Below, one piece after another: positions 1 through 8,472 of a DNA stretch of 64,000 nt. A program made the translations under genes and the position numbers. The stretch spans positions 186,001 through 250,000 of the forward strand of contig JAUZVC010000003.1 in assembly GCA_031844405.1 (NCBI GenBank), read 5' to 3'. Every line of letters starts with the position of its first letter. Position 1 is the stretch's first letter. The notes under the pieces are model-generated. The model had not been told where the DNA came from. It was given only the letters and a program-made list of their open reading frames with translations, and did not search any database. The stretch comes from Knoellia sp031844405 (GTDB taxonomy: Bacteria > Actinomycetota > Actinomycetes > Actinomycetales > Dermatophilaceae).

Positions 1-246
1 CGAGCCCAGCTCGCGGCCGAGATTATCTTCCTCACCCACAACGAGTCCCTGCACGAGGTGAACCTCGGCTGGCACCCCCGCGGGGAGGAGCTGCTCTGGC
101 GACCCGACCTCCAGGAGGTGAAGCGGAGCCAGAGCGGTCAGGTCAACGTCCGCTACCGCAGCGGGTGGAAGGGCAGGTGGGTGGCTCAGCTCGAGGATCT
201 CGTCGCCGCCAGGCTTCCCGGATGTCGCGTCCGCTACGCCTTCTGA
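1..246 (+). CDS. C-terminal end of an unknown protein (5' partial)
   Basis: An open frame runs in from the left edge without a stop and ends at TGA 244-246, leaving 81 codons. An internal GTG at position 58 could start a short ORF, but the frame upstream of it is open and coding-like, so I read this as the tail of a longer gene. The segment is rich in Trp, Arg and Glu, for example GWHPRGEELLWRPD near the middle, and has no membrane segment. I do not recognise the family. The next gene lies about 90 bases downstream on the same strand. Confidence 0.55.
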   Translation, partial: RAQLAAEIIFLTHNESLHEVNLGWHPRGEELLWRPDLQEVKRSQSGQVNVRYRSGWKGRWVAQLEDLVAARLPGCRVRYAF

Positions 247-333
247 CACGGCTTCCCACGACCCAGCGTGGGCTCCCGGGAGTGGTCAGGAATCGAGAAG
301 CGCGGTCCCCGTGACCGAACCTACGGTGAGTCC

Positions 334-834
334 ATGACGACGAAGAGCAGCACGAGGACCACGACCACGAAGGCCACCAAGGCCCCTGCCTCGAAGGCGA
401 CGAAGGTGAGCTCCGGCGGCTTCAGCGCCGACGAGCGGGCCGCGATGAAGGAACGCGCCAAGGAGCTCCGGGCCGAGGCCAAGGGCGCCAAGGACCGGGC
501 CAAGGGCGAGGCCGACCTGCGCGCCAAGATCGACGAGATGCCCGAGGCCGACAAGGTGCTCGCCGAGGCGATCCACGCCATCGTCAGCGAGCACGCCCCC
601 GGGCTCCTGCCCAGGACCTGGTACGGCATGCCGGCCTACGCCGACGCGGACGGCAAGGCGGTCCTCTTCTTCAAGGCGGCCTCGAAGTTCGGCTCGCGCT
701 ACGCCGAGCTCGGCTTCAACGAGCAGGCACACCTCGACGACGGGACGATGTGGCCGGTCGTCTACGCCATCACGACGTTGACCAAGGCCGACGAGAAGCT
801 CATCGCGACACTCGTGAGGAAGGCCGTGGGCTGA
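334..834 (+). CDS. DUF1801 (YdhG-like) domain protein
   Basis: This 166-residue cytoplasmic protein has two parts. Residues 1-35 are a low-complexity Thr/Lys/Ala tail, followed by a charged helix rich in Lys, Glu and Ala. From about residue 75 it matches the DUF1801 pattern: a helix ending in EHAPGLLP, then TWYGMPAYAD, then a strand GKAVLFFKAA and a final helix KADEKLIATLVRKA. Some DUF1801 members have been called iron chaperones, but the biochemical role is not settled, so I give none. The ATG at 334 is preferred over the upstream in-frame start at 268 because the added residues do not look like the family. The basic tail could bind nucleic acid; that is inference. Confidence 0.65.
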   Translation: MTTKSSTRTTTTKATKAPASKATKVSSGGFSADERAAMKERAKELRAEAKGAKDRAKGEADLRAKIDEMPEADKVLAEAIHAIVSEHAPGLLPRTWYGMPAYADADGKAVLFFKAASKFGSRYAELGFNEQAHLDDGTMWPVVYAITTLTKADEKLIATLVRKAVG

Positions 835-869
835 GCGGAGCTGTCGGTCACGGCAACTACGCTTGCAGG

Positions 870-1646
870 ATGACCGAGGACGCGACGACCGCACGCCGCA
901 CCGGTGTCTCGACCTCGCCCCGGACCGCCGCCATGTGGGCCGCCGTCGACGAGGTCGTGCGCGAGCGCGGCGCCGAGCTCGGCCGCCCGCTGCGGGTCGT
1001 CGACCTCGGGGGCGGCACCGGCGGGCTCGCGGTCCCGCTGGCCGTGGCCGGGCACGACGTCACCGTCGTCGACCCCAGTCCCGACGCCCTCGCCTCACTG
1101 CGGCGCCGTGCCGCCGAGGCCCAGGCGTCCTCGCGGGTCAGCGCCGTCCAGGGCGACGCCGAGACCCTCGAGTCGCTCGTCGGGCGCGACCGCCCCGACC
1201 TCGTCCTCTGCCACGCCACGCTCGAGTACGTCGACGACCCCGGGGCGACCCTCCGCCTCATCGCGGGTGTCCTCGCGCCGGGCGGCATCCTCAGCCTCGT
1301 CGTGCCGCAGCGCTCGGCCGCCGTCCTCGCCCGCGCCATCGCCGGCCAGTTCGCTCAGGCCCGCGCCGCCCTCGACCGCCCCGACGGGCGCTGGGGCGAC
1401 GCCGACCCGGTGCCGCGACGCTTCGACCGCAGCGCGGTCCTCGACCTCCTCGAGTCCGCCGGCCTCACGCCGACGGTCGCGCACGGCATACGGATCTTCA
1501 GCGACCTCGTGCCGTCCGCGCTCGTCGACTCCGACGCCGACCGCGCGGCCCTGCTCGACCTCGAGCGGGCGGTCGTGGCCCACCCCGAGTTCGCCGTCCT
1601 GGCCGACCTCGGCACGTCCCTGCACGTCATCGCCGCGCGCACCTGA
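870..1646 (+). CDS. Class I SAM-dependent methyltransferase
   Basis: This 258-residue soluble enzyme carries the class I methyltransferase fold. Motif I is VVDLGGGTGGLAVPLA at about residues 39-54, the acidic end of strand 2 is VTVVDPSPDAL, and motif IV is DLVLCHATLEYVDDP. Substrate specificity cannot be read from the sequence. It ends 7 bases before dinB on the same strand, and a methyltransferase just upstream of DNA polymerase IV is common in actinobacteria, so the two are probably co-transcribed. An in-frame copy of the CGGCATAC motif at 1484-1491 forces a rare ATA isoleucine codon. The start is the ATG at 870; longer upstream extensions read into the DUF1801 gene. Confidence 0.75.
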   Translation: MTEDATTARRTGVSTSPRTAAMWAAVDEVVRERGAELGRPLRVVDLGGGTGGLAVPLAVAGHDVTVVDPSPDALASLRRRAAEAQASSRVSAVQGDAETLESLVGRDRPDLVLCHATLEYVDDPGATLRLIAGVLAPGGILSLVVPQRSAAVLARAIAGQFAQARAALDRPDGRWGDADPVPRRFDRSAVLDLLESAGLTPTVAHGIRIFSDLVPSALVDSDADRAALLDLERAVVAHPEFAVLADLGTSLHVIAART

Positions 1647-1653
1647 GGCGGCC

Positions 1654-2907
1654 GTGAGCCGTCGGCAGTTCAGCCTTCCCGAGCGCTCGTCGAGCGAGCC
1701 GCCGGACGACACCGGGTGCACGGTCCTGCACGTCGACATGGACGCGTTCTATGCCTCGGCGACCCTGCTCTCGCACCCCGAGCTCGTCGGGACGCCGGTC
1801 ATCATCGGCGGCGGCAATCGCGGCGTCGTGCTGTCGGCGACCTACGAGGCACGACGCTTCGGGGTCGCCTCGGCGATGCCGATGACCCGCGCCCGCCGCC
1901 TGTGCCCGCAGGCGACCGTCCTCGCTCCCGACCACCGCCTGTATGCCGCGATCTCGGCCGCGGTCATGGAGACCTTCCGTGCCGTGACCCCCGAGATCGA
2001 GCCGCTCTCGCTCGACGAGGCGTTCCTCGACGTGTCGGGCGCCGTCCGCCGGCTCGGGTCGCCGGCGACCATCGGGGCGCGCATCCGCGACACCGTCCAC
2101 GACGAGCAGGGCATCACCTGCTCGGTCGGCGTCGCGTCGACGAAGTTCGTCGCCAAGATCGCCTCCGGCCTGGCCAAGCCCGACGGCATGGTCGTCGTGC
2201 CCCGCGACGAGGTCATCCCGTTCGTGCAGCAGCTCCCGGTCGGCGCACTGTGGGGCGTGGGGGAGAAGACCGAGGAGCAGCTGCTCCGGCTCGGGCTGCG
2301 CACGGTCGCCGACATCGCGCACACGCCGCTGCCCACGCTCGTGCGCGGTTTGGGCGACGCCACGGGCCACCACCTCCACGAGCTCGCATGGGGCCGCGAC
2401 CCGCGCCCGGTGCAGCGCGAGAGCCGCGAGAAGAGCATCGGGGCCGACGAGACGTTCGAGTACGACATCGACGACCCCCGTGAGATCCACCGCCACCTGC
2501 TCAAGCTCAGCGACAAGGTGGCGGCGCGGCTGCGGGCGGCCCGGATGACGGGGCGGACGGTATCGATCAAGGTGCGGTTCTCGGACTTCACGACGATCAC
2601 CCGGGCGCGCACGCTGCGCGAGCCGACCGACACGAGCCGCGAGATCTACGAGACGGCGACCTCGCTCTTCGACGCCCTCGGGCTCCAGCGGGCCCGGATC
2701 CGGCTCGTCGGGGTCCGGCTCGAGAAGCTCGTCGGGGTCGAGGCCGCGCCGATCCAGGGGATGCTCGGCGAGGCCGACCACGGCTGGCGAGACGCCGACC
2801 GGGCCGTCGACCGGGCCAGCGCGCGCTTCGGCGCGGGGTCCGTGCGACCGGCCAGCCTGCTCGGTCGTGGCCGATCTTCCACGCGCGGCGATCGCGACCT
2901 ATCCTGA
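1654..2907 (+). CDS. dinB: DNA polymerase IV (Y-family)
   Basis: This 417-residue Y-family polymerase performs error-prone translesion synthesis. The first catalytic aspartate is in VLHVDMDAFYAS (D28) and the second acidic pair is in SLDEAFLDV (about D121, E122). The steric-gate region FYAS, a helix-hairpin-helix part near residues 200-240 (GVGEKTEEQLLRLGLRTVADIA) and a little-finger domain with VSIKVRFSDFTTITRART are all present, so it should be active. The GTG at 1654 follows the methyltransferase stop by 7 bases; the longer open frame upstream is only the shadow of that gene. I see no LexA box in front of it. A clear beta-clamp peptide is not obvious at the C-terminus. Confidence 0.93.
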   Translation: MSRRQFSLPERSSSEPPDDTGCTVLHVDMDAFYASATLLSHPELVGTPVIIGGGNRGVVLSATYEARRFGVASAMPMTRARRLCPQATVLAPDHRLYAAISAAVMETFRAVTPEIEPLSLDEAFLDVSGAVRRLGSPATIGARIRDTVHDEQGITCSVGVASTKFVAKIASGLAKPDGMVVVPRDEVIPFVQQLPVGALWGVGEKTEEQLLRLGLRTVADIAHTPLPTLVRGLGDATGHHLHELAWGRDPRPVQRESREKSIGADETFEYDIDDPREIHRHLLKLSDKVAARLRAARMTGRTVSIKVRFSDFTTITRARTLREPTDTSREIYETATSLFDALGLQRARIRLVGVRLEKLVGVEAAPIQGMLGEADHGWRDADRAVDRASARFGAGSVRPASLLGRGRSSTRGDRDLS

Positions 2908-3020
2908 GATGACCAGCACGGATGCTGGAGAAGCAACGAAACCGCAGCGCCGATCGTTGTCCTTGGTGGAAGATCGTCACTGAGGCCGCAGATCACGCGC
3001 CGCACACCCTGGAGGACGCC

Positions 3021-3425
3021 GTGCCGCTTTCGGAGCACGAGCAGAGGATGCTCGAGCAGTTGGAGCAGGCCCTCGCTGCCGAGGACCCGAAGTTCGCCTC
3101 GAGCATGGAAGGGTCCCGCCGGGGTGGACCGACCCGATTGCGATGGGTCATCGCGGTCGTCGGCGTGCTCGGTGGGCTCGGGCTCGTCCTCGTGGGCATC
3201 AACACGACGATGTGGGTCGGCGCGGCCGGCTTCGCGGTGATGGTCGCCGCGGTCGCCTTCGCACTCCACCCCCCGCGCCGCGGTGGCGGCGGCAAGCTCG
3301 CGGTCGTGCGCGACGACGGCACCACCGGCCCGGCGAGCTCCGGGCGCAAGCAGAAGAGCGGCTCGGGGTTCATGGACAAGCTGGACGACCGCTGGGACCG
3401 CCGCGGCCGCGACGGTTGGAGCTGA
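3021..3425 (+). CDS. DUF3040 membrane protein
   Basis: This 134-residue protein has the characteristic DUF3040 opening, PLSEHEQRMLEQLEQAL, followed by AEDPKFASSM. Two closely spaced hydrophobic helices follow (VIAVVGVLGGLGLVLVGI and WVGAAGFAVMVAAVAFAL), and the protein ends in a basic, glycine-rich cytoplasmic tail. The GTG start at 3021 has a GGAGG ribosome site 5 bases upstream and matches the family start. DUF3040 proteins are widespread in actinobacteria, often near cell-envelope or division genes; their function is unknown. It is followed at once by a strong terminator hairpin facing the convergent DUF456 gene. Confidence 0.85.
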   Translation: MPLSEHEQRMLEQLEQALAAEDPKFASSMEGSRRGGPTRLRWVIAVVGVLGGLGLVLVGINTTMWVGAAGFAVMVAAVAFALHPPRRGGGGKLAVVRDDGTTGPASSGRKQKSGSGFMDKLDDRWDRRGRDGWS

Positions 3426-3455
3426 CCACCCGCTCCGACCTGCACGTCCTGCGAC

Positions 3456-3500
3456 AAGGGGACGCATCCGGCTCGTTCCGAGCCGTGGATGCGTCCCCTT
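3456..3500. terminator. Strong bidirectional terminator hairpin
   Basis: A 14-bp perfect arm AAGGGGACGCATCC (3456-3469) pairs with GGATGCGTCCCCTT (3487-3500). Six more pairs lie inside (GGCTCG with CGAGCC), separated by a 2-base bulge, with a TTC loop. A-rich and T-rich ends on both sides allow use in either direction between the convergent DUF3040 and DUF456 genes. Confidence 0.85.
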
Positions 3501-3527
3501 TACGCAAGACGTCGGGAGAGGCCGGGG

Positions 3528-4022
3528 TCAGGTGGCCAGGACGCCGACAACCCAGGTCGTCGCGATCGCCAGCCCGGCGCACAGCTCGATGCCCATGCTC
3601 AGCGCGATGGCCTTGAGCGCGTGCTTGGTGCGCGTCCACGCCTGGGCGCGGTCGCGGCTGCGCCCGTGCTCGACGAGGTAGATGCCGAGGACGAACCCGA
3701 CGAAGAAGCCGATGACCGGGATGACGAACATCCCGACGATGCCGAGGAGCACCGCGAGCAGCAACGTCGAGGTCCTGACCCCCTGCTGACGGAGCCGTCG
3801 CCCCGGGATGAGGAACTGCACGGCCACGCCGGCGAGGTAGATCGCCAGGCAGACGAAGAAGAAGGTCCAGGCGGTGGCGCCGCCGGTCTCGTAGGCCCAG
3901 AGGAGCACCCCGAGCACGGCGACGAGCAGGCCGGGGATGACCGGAACGACGATGCCGACGATCCCCACGAGAATGAGGATCGCCGGCACCCAGACGTCGG
4001 TGCCCTCCGGCAGGAGGTTCAC
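3528..4022 (-). CDS. DUF456 family membrane protein
   Basis: This 164-residue integral membrane protein has four or five hydrophobic helices: VPAILILVGIVGIVVPVIPG, LLVAVLGVLLWAY, WTFFFVCLAIYLAGVAV, LLLAVLLGIVGMFVIPVIG and a final one near the C-terminus. The glycine/proline-rich VIPGLLVAVLG and GMFVIPVIGFFVGF repeats are typical of DUF456, a family of unknown function. I chose the GTG at 4022, ten bases after the DUF7455 stop, because residues encoded further upstream are just the other-frame reading of that gene. It is probably co-transcribed with DUF7455 from the promoter region before parE. Confidence 0.75.
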   Translation of the reverse strand: MNLLPEGTDVWVPAILILVGIVGIVVPVIPGLLVAVLGVLLWAYETGGATAWTFFFVCLAIYLAGVAVQFLIPGRRLRQQGVRTSTLLLAVLLGIVGMFVIPVIGFFVGFVLGIYLVEHGRSRDRAQAWTRTKHALKAIALSMGIELCAGLAIATTWVVGVLAT

Positions 4023-4032
4023 GCGGTCGAGG

Positions 4033-4251
4033 TCAGACGTCGATGTCCGCGACGGTGGGCGGCTCCGTGAGTCGGTCGCTCTCGTCGACGATCTCCGCGT
4101 GGTCGCGGAGCTTGGGCAGGTGCTCGCGCCCGTGGTGGGCGCAGAAGAGCAGCTCACCGCCGACGTGGAGCGTGGCGCGAACATAGGCCTGGGCACCACA
4201 GCGGTCGCAGCGGTCCGCGGCGGTCAGGGTGGGTGCCAGTGCGGTCGTCAC
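4033..4251 (-). CDS. Small zinc-ribbon-like protein (DUF7455 type)
   Basis: This 72-residue protein contains ADRCDRCGAQAYVR followed by GGELLFCAHHGREH, so a CxxC pair and a C-x-H-H group that could bind one zinc ion. The pattern matches a small actinobacterial family annotated as DUF7455; no function is established. The GTG start at 4251 follows GAGGAGG with good spacing. The ATG 36 bases upstream gives an N-terminus unlike the family. It diverges from parE across a 286-base spacer and is followed 10 bases later by the DUF456 gene. Confidence 0.7.
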   Translation of the reverse strand: MTTALAPTLTAADRCDRCGAQAYVRATLHVGGELLFCAHHGREHLPKLRDHAEIVDESDRLTEPPTVADIDV

Positions 4252-4281
4252 ATCGGCCTCCTCGGCTGATCTCGTCAGTGG

Positions 4282-4301
4282 GCCCACGCGGTTGCGTGGG
4301 C
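4282..4301. promoter_or_regulatory. Stem-loop in the DUF7455/parE divergent region
   Basis: A perfect 8-bp stem GCCCACGC/GCGTGGGC with a GGTT loop lies 30 bases upstream of the DUF7455 start. It could be a leader hairpin for that gene or an operator-like site. The rest of the 286-base divergent spacer (4252-4537) shows one CGGCATAC copy (about 4463-4472) and no clear promoter hexamers. Confidence 0.35.
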
Positions 4302-4537
4302 GTCAAGCGTTGCAACAGTCAAACACGCCGGACTCTTCCCGCGTGGGAGGCGCCCGTGATGTGACCGTTCCGATGCCACAACGGAATCTTCGCCGACGGG
4401 TCCGACAGCGCGCCTCGCCGGGGCCGTCGGAGCCCGGGGCTAGCCTGAGGCGACGCCCGGCGGGCGGACGGCATACGGTCACCGTCGACGCCCGGGGCAC
4501 CCTCCGGCAACCGCCACGCACGACCCGATAGGAACGC

Positions 4538-6685
4538 ATGAGCCCCGCCTCCACCGCCAAGAAGGCCGCGACGACCAAGTCGTCGTCCGACTACAGCGCG
4601 CACCACCTGCAGGTCCTCGAAGGGCTCGAGGCGGTCCGCAAGCGGCCGGGCATGTACATCGGGTCCACCGACAGCCGTGGGCTCATGCACTGCCTCTGGG
4701 AGATCATCGACAACGCCGTGGACGAGGCGCTCGGCGGCCACGGTGACCGGATCGAGGTCATCCTCCACAAGGACGGGTCCGTCGAGGTCCGTGACGAGGC
4801 CCGTGGCATCCCGGTCGACATCGAGCCGCGCACCGGCCTCACCGGCGTCGAGGTCGTCTTCACCAAGCTCCACGCCGGCGGCAAGTTCGGTGGTGGCTCC
4901 TACACCGCCTCGGGCGGTCTCCACGGTGTCGGCGCGTCCGTCGTCAACGCCCTCTCGGCCCGGCTCGACGTCGAGGTGGACCGCGGGGGCAAGACCTACG
5001 CGATGAGCTTCCGGCGCGGTGAGCCCGGCTACTTCCCCGACGTCGCGACCCACGACAAGAGCCCCGACCACGAGTTCACCCCCTACGAGCGCAGCAGCGA
5101 GCTCGCCGTCATCGGCAAGGCCAAGCGGGGCGCGACGGGCACCCGGATCCGCTACTGGGCCGACCCGCAGATCTTCCTCAAGGACGCCGAGTTCGACTAC
5201 CAGCAGCTCGTGGCGCGCGCCCGGCAGACCTCGTTCCTCGTGCCCGGCCTCACCCTCGTCATCCGCGACGAGCGCGGCCTGCCGGGCACCGCGGGGGAGC
5301 TGGGTCCGCACGAGGAGGTCTTCGTCCATGACGGAGGCATCAGCGAGTTCGCCGAGTTCCTCGCGCCCGACCCGTCGGTCACCGACGTCTGGCGGCTCCA
5401 GGGAACGGGCAGCTTCACCGAGACCGTGCCGGTGCTCGACTCCAAGGGCCACATGACCCCGCAGGACGTCGACCGCGAGTGCGAGGTCGACATCGCGGTG
5501 CGCTGGGGCACCGGCTATGACGCCAAGGTGAGCTCGTTCGTCAACATCATCGCGACCCCCAAGGGCGGCACGCACCTCGCCGGCTTCGAGCAGGCGCTGC
5601 TCAAGGTCTTCCGCAAGCAGCTCGAAGTCAACGCCCGTCGGCTCAAGGTCGGGAGCGACAAGGTCGACAAGGACGACATCCTCGCGGGGCTCACCGCCGT
5701 CGTCACGGTCCGGCTGGCCGAGCCGCAGTTCGAGGGCCAGACCAAGGAGGTGCTCGGGACCAACGCCGTGCGCGCCATCGTCGCCAAGGTCGTCGAGAAG
5801 GAGCTCACCTCCGTCCTCACCTCGACCAAGCGCGGCGAGAAGCAGCAGGCCGCGACGCTGCTCGAGAAGGTCACCGCCGAGATGAAGTCGCGGATCAGCG
5901 CGCGCCTGCACAAGGAGACTCAGCGCAAGAAGAACGCGCTCGAGACCTCGTCGCTGCCGGCCAAGCTCGCCGACTGCCGCAGCAACGACGTCGAGCGCAC
6001 CGAGCTCTTCATCGTCGAGGGCGACAGCGCCCTCGGCACGGCCAAGCTCGCCCGCGACTCCGACGTCCAGGCCCTGCTGCCGATCCGCGGCAAGATCCTC
6101 AACGTCCAGAAGGCCTCGCTCACCGACATGCTCGGCAACGCCGAGTGCGCGGCGATCATCCAGGTCATCGGCGCCGGGTCCGGCCGCACCTTCGACGTCG
6201 ACGCCGCCCGCTACGGCAAGGTCATCATCATGACCGACGCCGACGTCGACGGCGCCCACATCCGCACGCTGCTGCTCACGCTCTTCTTCCGCTACATGCG
6301 CCCGCTCGTCGAGGCCGGCAAGGTCTATGCCGCCGTCCCGCCGCTGCACCGCATCGAGGTCGCCGGAGCAGGCGCCCGCAAGAGCGAGCTCATCTACACC
6401 TACTCCGAGGGCGAGATGCGTCGGACAGTCGCCTCGCTGACCAAGCGCGGCCGCACCATCAAGCAGCCGATGCAGCGCTACAAGGGCCTCGGCGAGATGG
6501 ACGCCGACCAGCTCGCGGAGACGACGATGGACCCGCACCACCGCACCCTGCGCAAGGTCACCATGGCCGATGCCGAGAACGCCGAGCGCATCTTCGAGCT
6601 CCTCATGGGCAACGAGGTGGCTCCCCGGCGCGACTTCATCGTGCAGGGTTCGGCCAAGCTCGACCGGGAGCGCATCGACGCCTGA
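4538..6685 (+). CDS. parE: DNA topoisomerase IV subunit B (ATPase subunit)
   Basis: This 715-residue type IIA topoisomerase B subunit hydrolyses ATP to drive decatenation with the ParC subunit encoded at 13190-15628. The GHKL ATPase has EIIDNAVDEA (catalytic Glu and Asn), a DxGxG-type box reading DEARGIP, and GGLHGVGASVVNALS. The TOPRIM domain has FIVEGDSALGTAKLARD and IIMTDADVDGAHIRTLL with the metal-binding aspartates. The EGDSALGTAKLAR form, rather than EGDSAGGSAK, fits the actinobacterial ParE branch over GyrB. The glycine-to-alanine change in DEARG may be a lineage feature. ATG at 4538 follows AGGAA. parE and parC in one neighbourhood is usual in actinobacteria. Confidence 0.9.
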   Translation: MSPASTAKKAATTKSSSDYSAHHLQVLEGLEAVRKRPGMYIGSTDSRGLMHCLWEIIDNAVDEALGGHGDRIEVILHKDGSVEVRDEARGIPVDIEPRTGLTGVEVVFTKLHAGGKFGGGSYTASGGLHGVGASVVNALSARLDVEVDRGGKTYAMSFRRGEPGYFPDVATHDKSPDHEFTPYERSSELAVIGKAKRGATGTRIRYWADPQIFLKDAEFDYQQLVARARQTSFLVPGLTLVIRDERGLPGTAGELGPHEEVFVHDGGISEFAEFLAPDPSVTDVWRLQGTGSFTETVPVLDSKGHMTPQDVDRECEVDIAVRWGTGYDAKVSSFVNIIATPKGGTHLAGFEQALLKVFRKQLEVNARRLKVGSDKVDKDDILAGLTAVVTVRLAEPQFEGQTKEVLGTNAVRAIVAKVVEKELTSVLTSTKRGEKQQAATLLEKVTAEMKSRISARLHKETQRKKNALETSSLPAKLADCRSNDVERTELFIVEGDSALGTAKLARDSDVQALLPIRGKILNVQKASLTDMLGNAECAAIIQVIGAGSGRTFDVDAARYGKVIIMTDADVDGAHIRTLLLTLFFRYMRPLVEAGKVYAAVPPLHRIEVAGAGARKSELIYTYSEGEMRRTVASLTKRGRTIKQPMQRYKGLGEMDADQLAETTMDPHHRTLRKVTMADAENAERIFELLMGNEVAPRRDFIVQGSAKLDRERIDA

Positions 6686-6848
6686 CGACCACCCGGGCTC
6701 ACGGGATCGGCCCCGCCGAGGTGGCCGACGGCGCTGACCGGGGCACCCGGCATACCGGCGCGTCTGTCGTTGCCCTGAGCCGTGATGTGGGACACAGTGG
6801 GCCGATACAGGCGTCGGCACACCGGGGCCCTGATAGAGGAGGGCAACG

Positions 6849-8348
6849 ATGAGCGGGACCACCGATGATCGCGGCAGGACCGGTGTCGTCGACGCACCGG
6901 CGGGGAACCAACCCGAGCTCAAGCGGGTCATGGGGCCGAAGCTCCTGCTCCTCTTCATCGTCGGTGACATCCTCGGCACCGGCGTCTACGCGCTCACGGG
7001 CTCGGTCGCCGGCGAGGTCGGCGGCGCGGCCTGGGCGCCGTTCCTCGCGGCGTTCGTCGTCGCGACGATCACCGCGTTCTCCTACCTCGAGCTCGTGACG
7101 AAGTACCCGCAGGCGGCCGGCGCCGCGCTCTACACGCACAAGGCGTTCGGGATCCACTTCTTCACGTTCATCGTCTGCTTCGCGGTCATGTGCTCGGGCA
7201 TCACGTCCGCGTCGACCGCCTCCAACGCCTTCGCGGGCTTCCTGCGCGACGGCTTCGGCCTCAAGGAGCAGTGGCCGGCCGGTTCGACGCCGCTGCTGCT
7301 CATCGCGCTCGGCTTCATGGCCCTCGTCGCCGCCATCAACTTCCGCGGCGTCGGCGAGAGCGTCAAGGCCAACGTCGTGCTCACCCTCGTGGAGCTCTCC
7401 GGTCTGCTCCTCGTCATCTTCATCGGCCTGTATGCCGTCACCGAGGGCAAGGCGGACTTCTCCCGGACCGTGGTCTTCGAGTCCCCGAGCGACAAGAGCG
7501 CCTTCTTCGCGGTGACGGCGGCGACCTCGCTCGCGTTCTTCGCGATGGTCGGCTTCGAGGACTCGGTCAACATGGCCGAGGAGACCAAGGACCCCGAGAA
7601 GACCTTCCCGCGGATCATGCTCACCGGCCTCGGGATCACCGGCCTCATCTACGTCCTCGTGTCGATCACCGCGGTGGCCCTGGTGCCCGTCGGCACGCTC
7701 TCGAACCCCGACGAGGGGTCGGCCCTCACGCAGGTCGTCGCGGCGGGCGCGCCGGACTTCCCCTTCGACAAGGTCTTCCCGTTCATCGGCATGTTCGCCG
7801 TCGCCAACTCCGCGCTCATCAACATGCTCATGGCGAGCCGGCTGCTCTACGGCATGGCCAAGCAGGAGGTCCTGCCGCCCTTCCTCGGCAAGGTCCACCC
7901 CGGTCGTCGCACGCCGTGGGCGGCCATCCTCTTCACGACGGCGATCGCCTTCGGCCTCATCATCTACGTCGTCCGGGCCAACGCCAGCGAGGAGGGGGCG
8001 AGCACGGTGGCGCTCCTCGGTGGCACGACCGCGCTGCTCCTGCTCTGCGTCTTCACGGTCGTCAACATCGCCGTGCTCGTCCTGCGACGTGACTCCGTCT
8101 CGCACGGGCACTTCCGCGCGCCGAGCGTCCTGCCCTACCTCGGCGCCGCGCTGTGCGCCTTCCTCGCCGGGCCGTGGGCTCGCAGCGAGGAACAGCAGGA
8201 GCAGTACAAGATCGCCGGCGGGCTGCTCGCCGTCGGTGTCGTGCTCTGGGCGCTCACCTGGATCGTCAACCGGTTCTTCTTCGCCAAGAAGACCTACATG
8301 CGCGACCCCGAGGAGCTCGACGACCCGGACCACGTGCACCACACCTGA
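6849..8348 (+). CDS. APC-family amino-acid permease
   Basis: This 499-residue inner-membrane transporter has about 12 hydrophobic helices. The first helix carries the APC signature GDILGTGVYALTGSVAGEVGG; later features include SYLELVTKYPQAAGAALY and GFEDSVNMAEETKDPEKTFPR, the conserved loop after helix 6 of amino-acid/polyamine permeases. Substrate cannot be assigned; amino acid:proton symport is the family norm. ATG at 6849 follows GAGGAGGG with good spacing. It is separated from parE by 163 bases containing one CGGCATAC copy, so it likely has its own promoter, and is followed by a terminator hairpin. Confidence 0.85.
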   Translation: MSGTTDDRGRTGVVDAPAGNQPELKRVMGPKLLLLFIVGDILGTGVYALTGSVAGEVGGAAWAPFLAAFVVATITAFSYLELVTKYPQAAGAALYTHKAFGIHFFTFIVCFAVMCSGITSASTASNAFAGFLRDGFGLKEQWPAGSTPLLLIALGFMALVAAINFRGVGESVKANVVLTLVELSGLLLVIFIGLYAVTEGKADFSRTVVFESPSDKSAFFAVTAATSLAFFAMVGFEDSVNMAEETKDPEKTFPRIMLTGLGITGLIYVLVSITAVALVPVGTLSNPDEGSALTQVVAAGAPDFPFDKVFPFIGMFAVANSALINMLMASRLLYGMAKQEVLPPFLGKVHPGRRTPWAAILFTTAIAFGLIIYVVRANASEEGASTVALLGGTTALLLLCVFTVVNIAVLVLRRDSVSHGHFRAPSVLPYLGAALCAFLAGPWARSEEQQEQYKIAGGLLAVGVVLWALTWIVNRFFFAKKTYMRDPEELDDPDHVHHT

Positions 8349-8367
8349 GCCAATCCGCCCTCGTGCC

Positions 8368-8395
8368 CGTCGTGCCCTGCACGGCGGGCACGACG
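8368..8395. terminator. Terminator hairpin between permease and LacI gene
   Basis: A perfect 10-bp stem CGTCGTGCCC/GGGCACGACG with an 8-base loop lies 20 bases after the permease stop and 78 bases after the stop of the convergent LacI gene. There is no T-run, as is common in high-GC genomes; it could serve either strand. Confidence 0.6.
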
Positions 8396-8472
8396 GCGTG
8401 TGCGAGGAGGTCCGGACAGAGGCGAGGTCGGGTGGTCGCGCACGGACCGGCTGGCCCCGACGGACCGGTCGC

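Noticed and set aside
1654..2907. SOS control of dinB
   Set aside because: No TCGAAC-N4-GTTCGA box was seen upstream; the gene appears co-transcribed with the methyltransferase.
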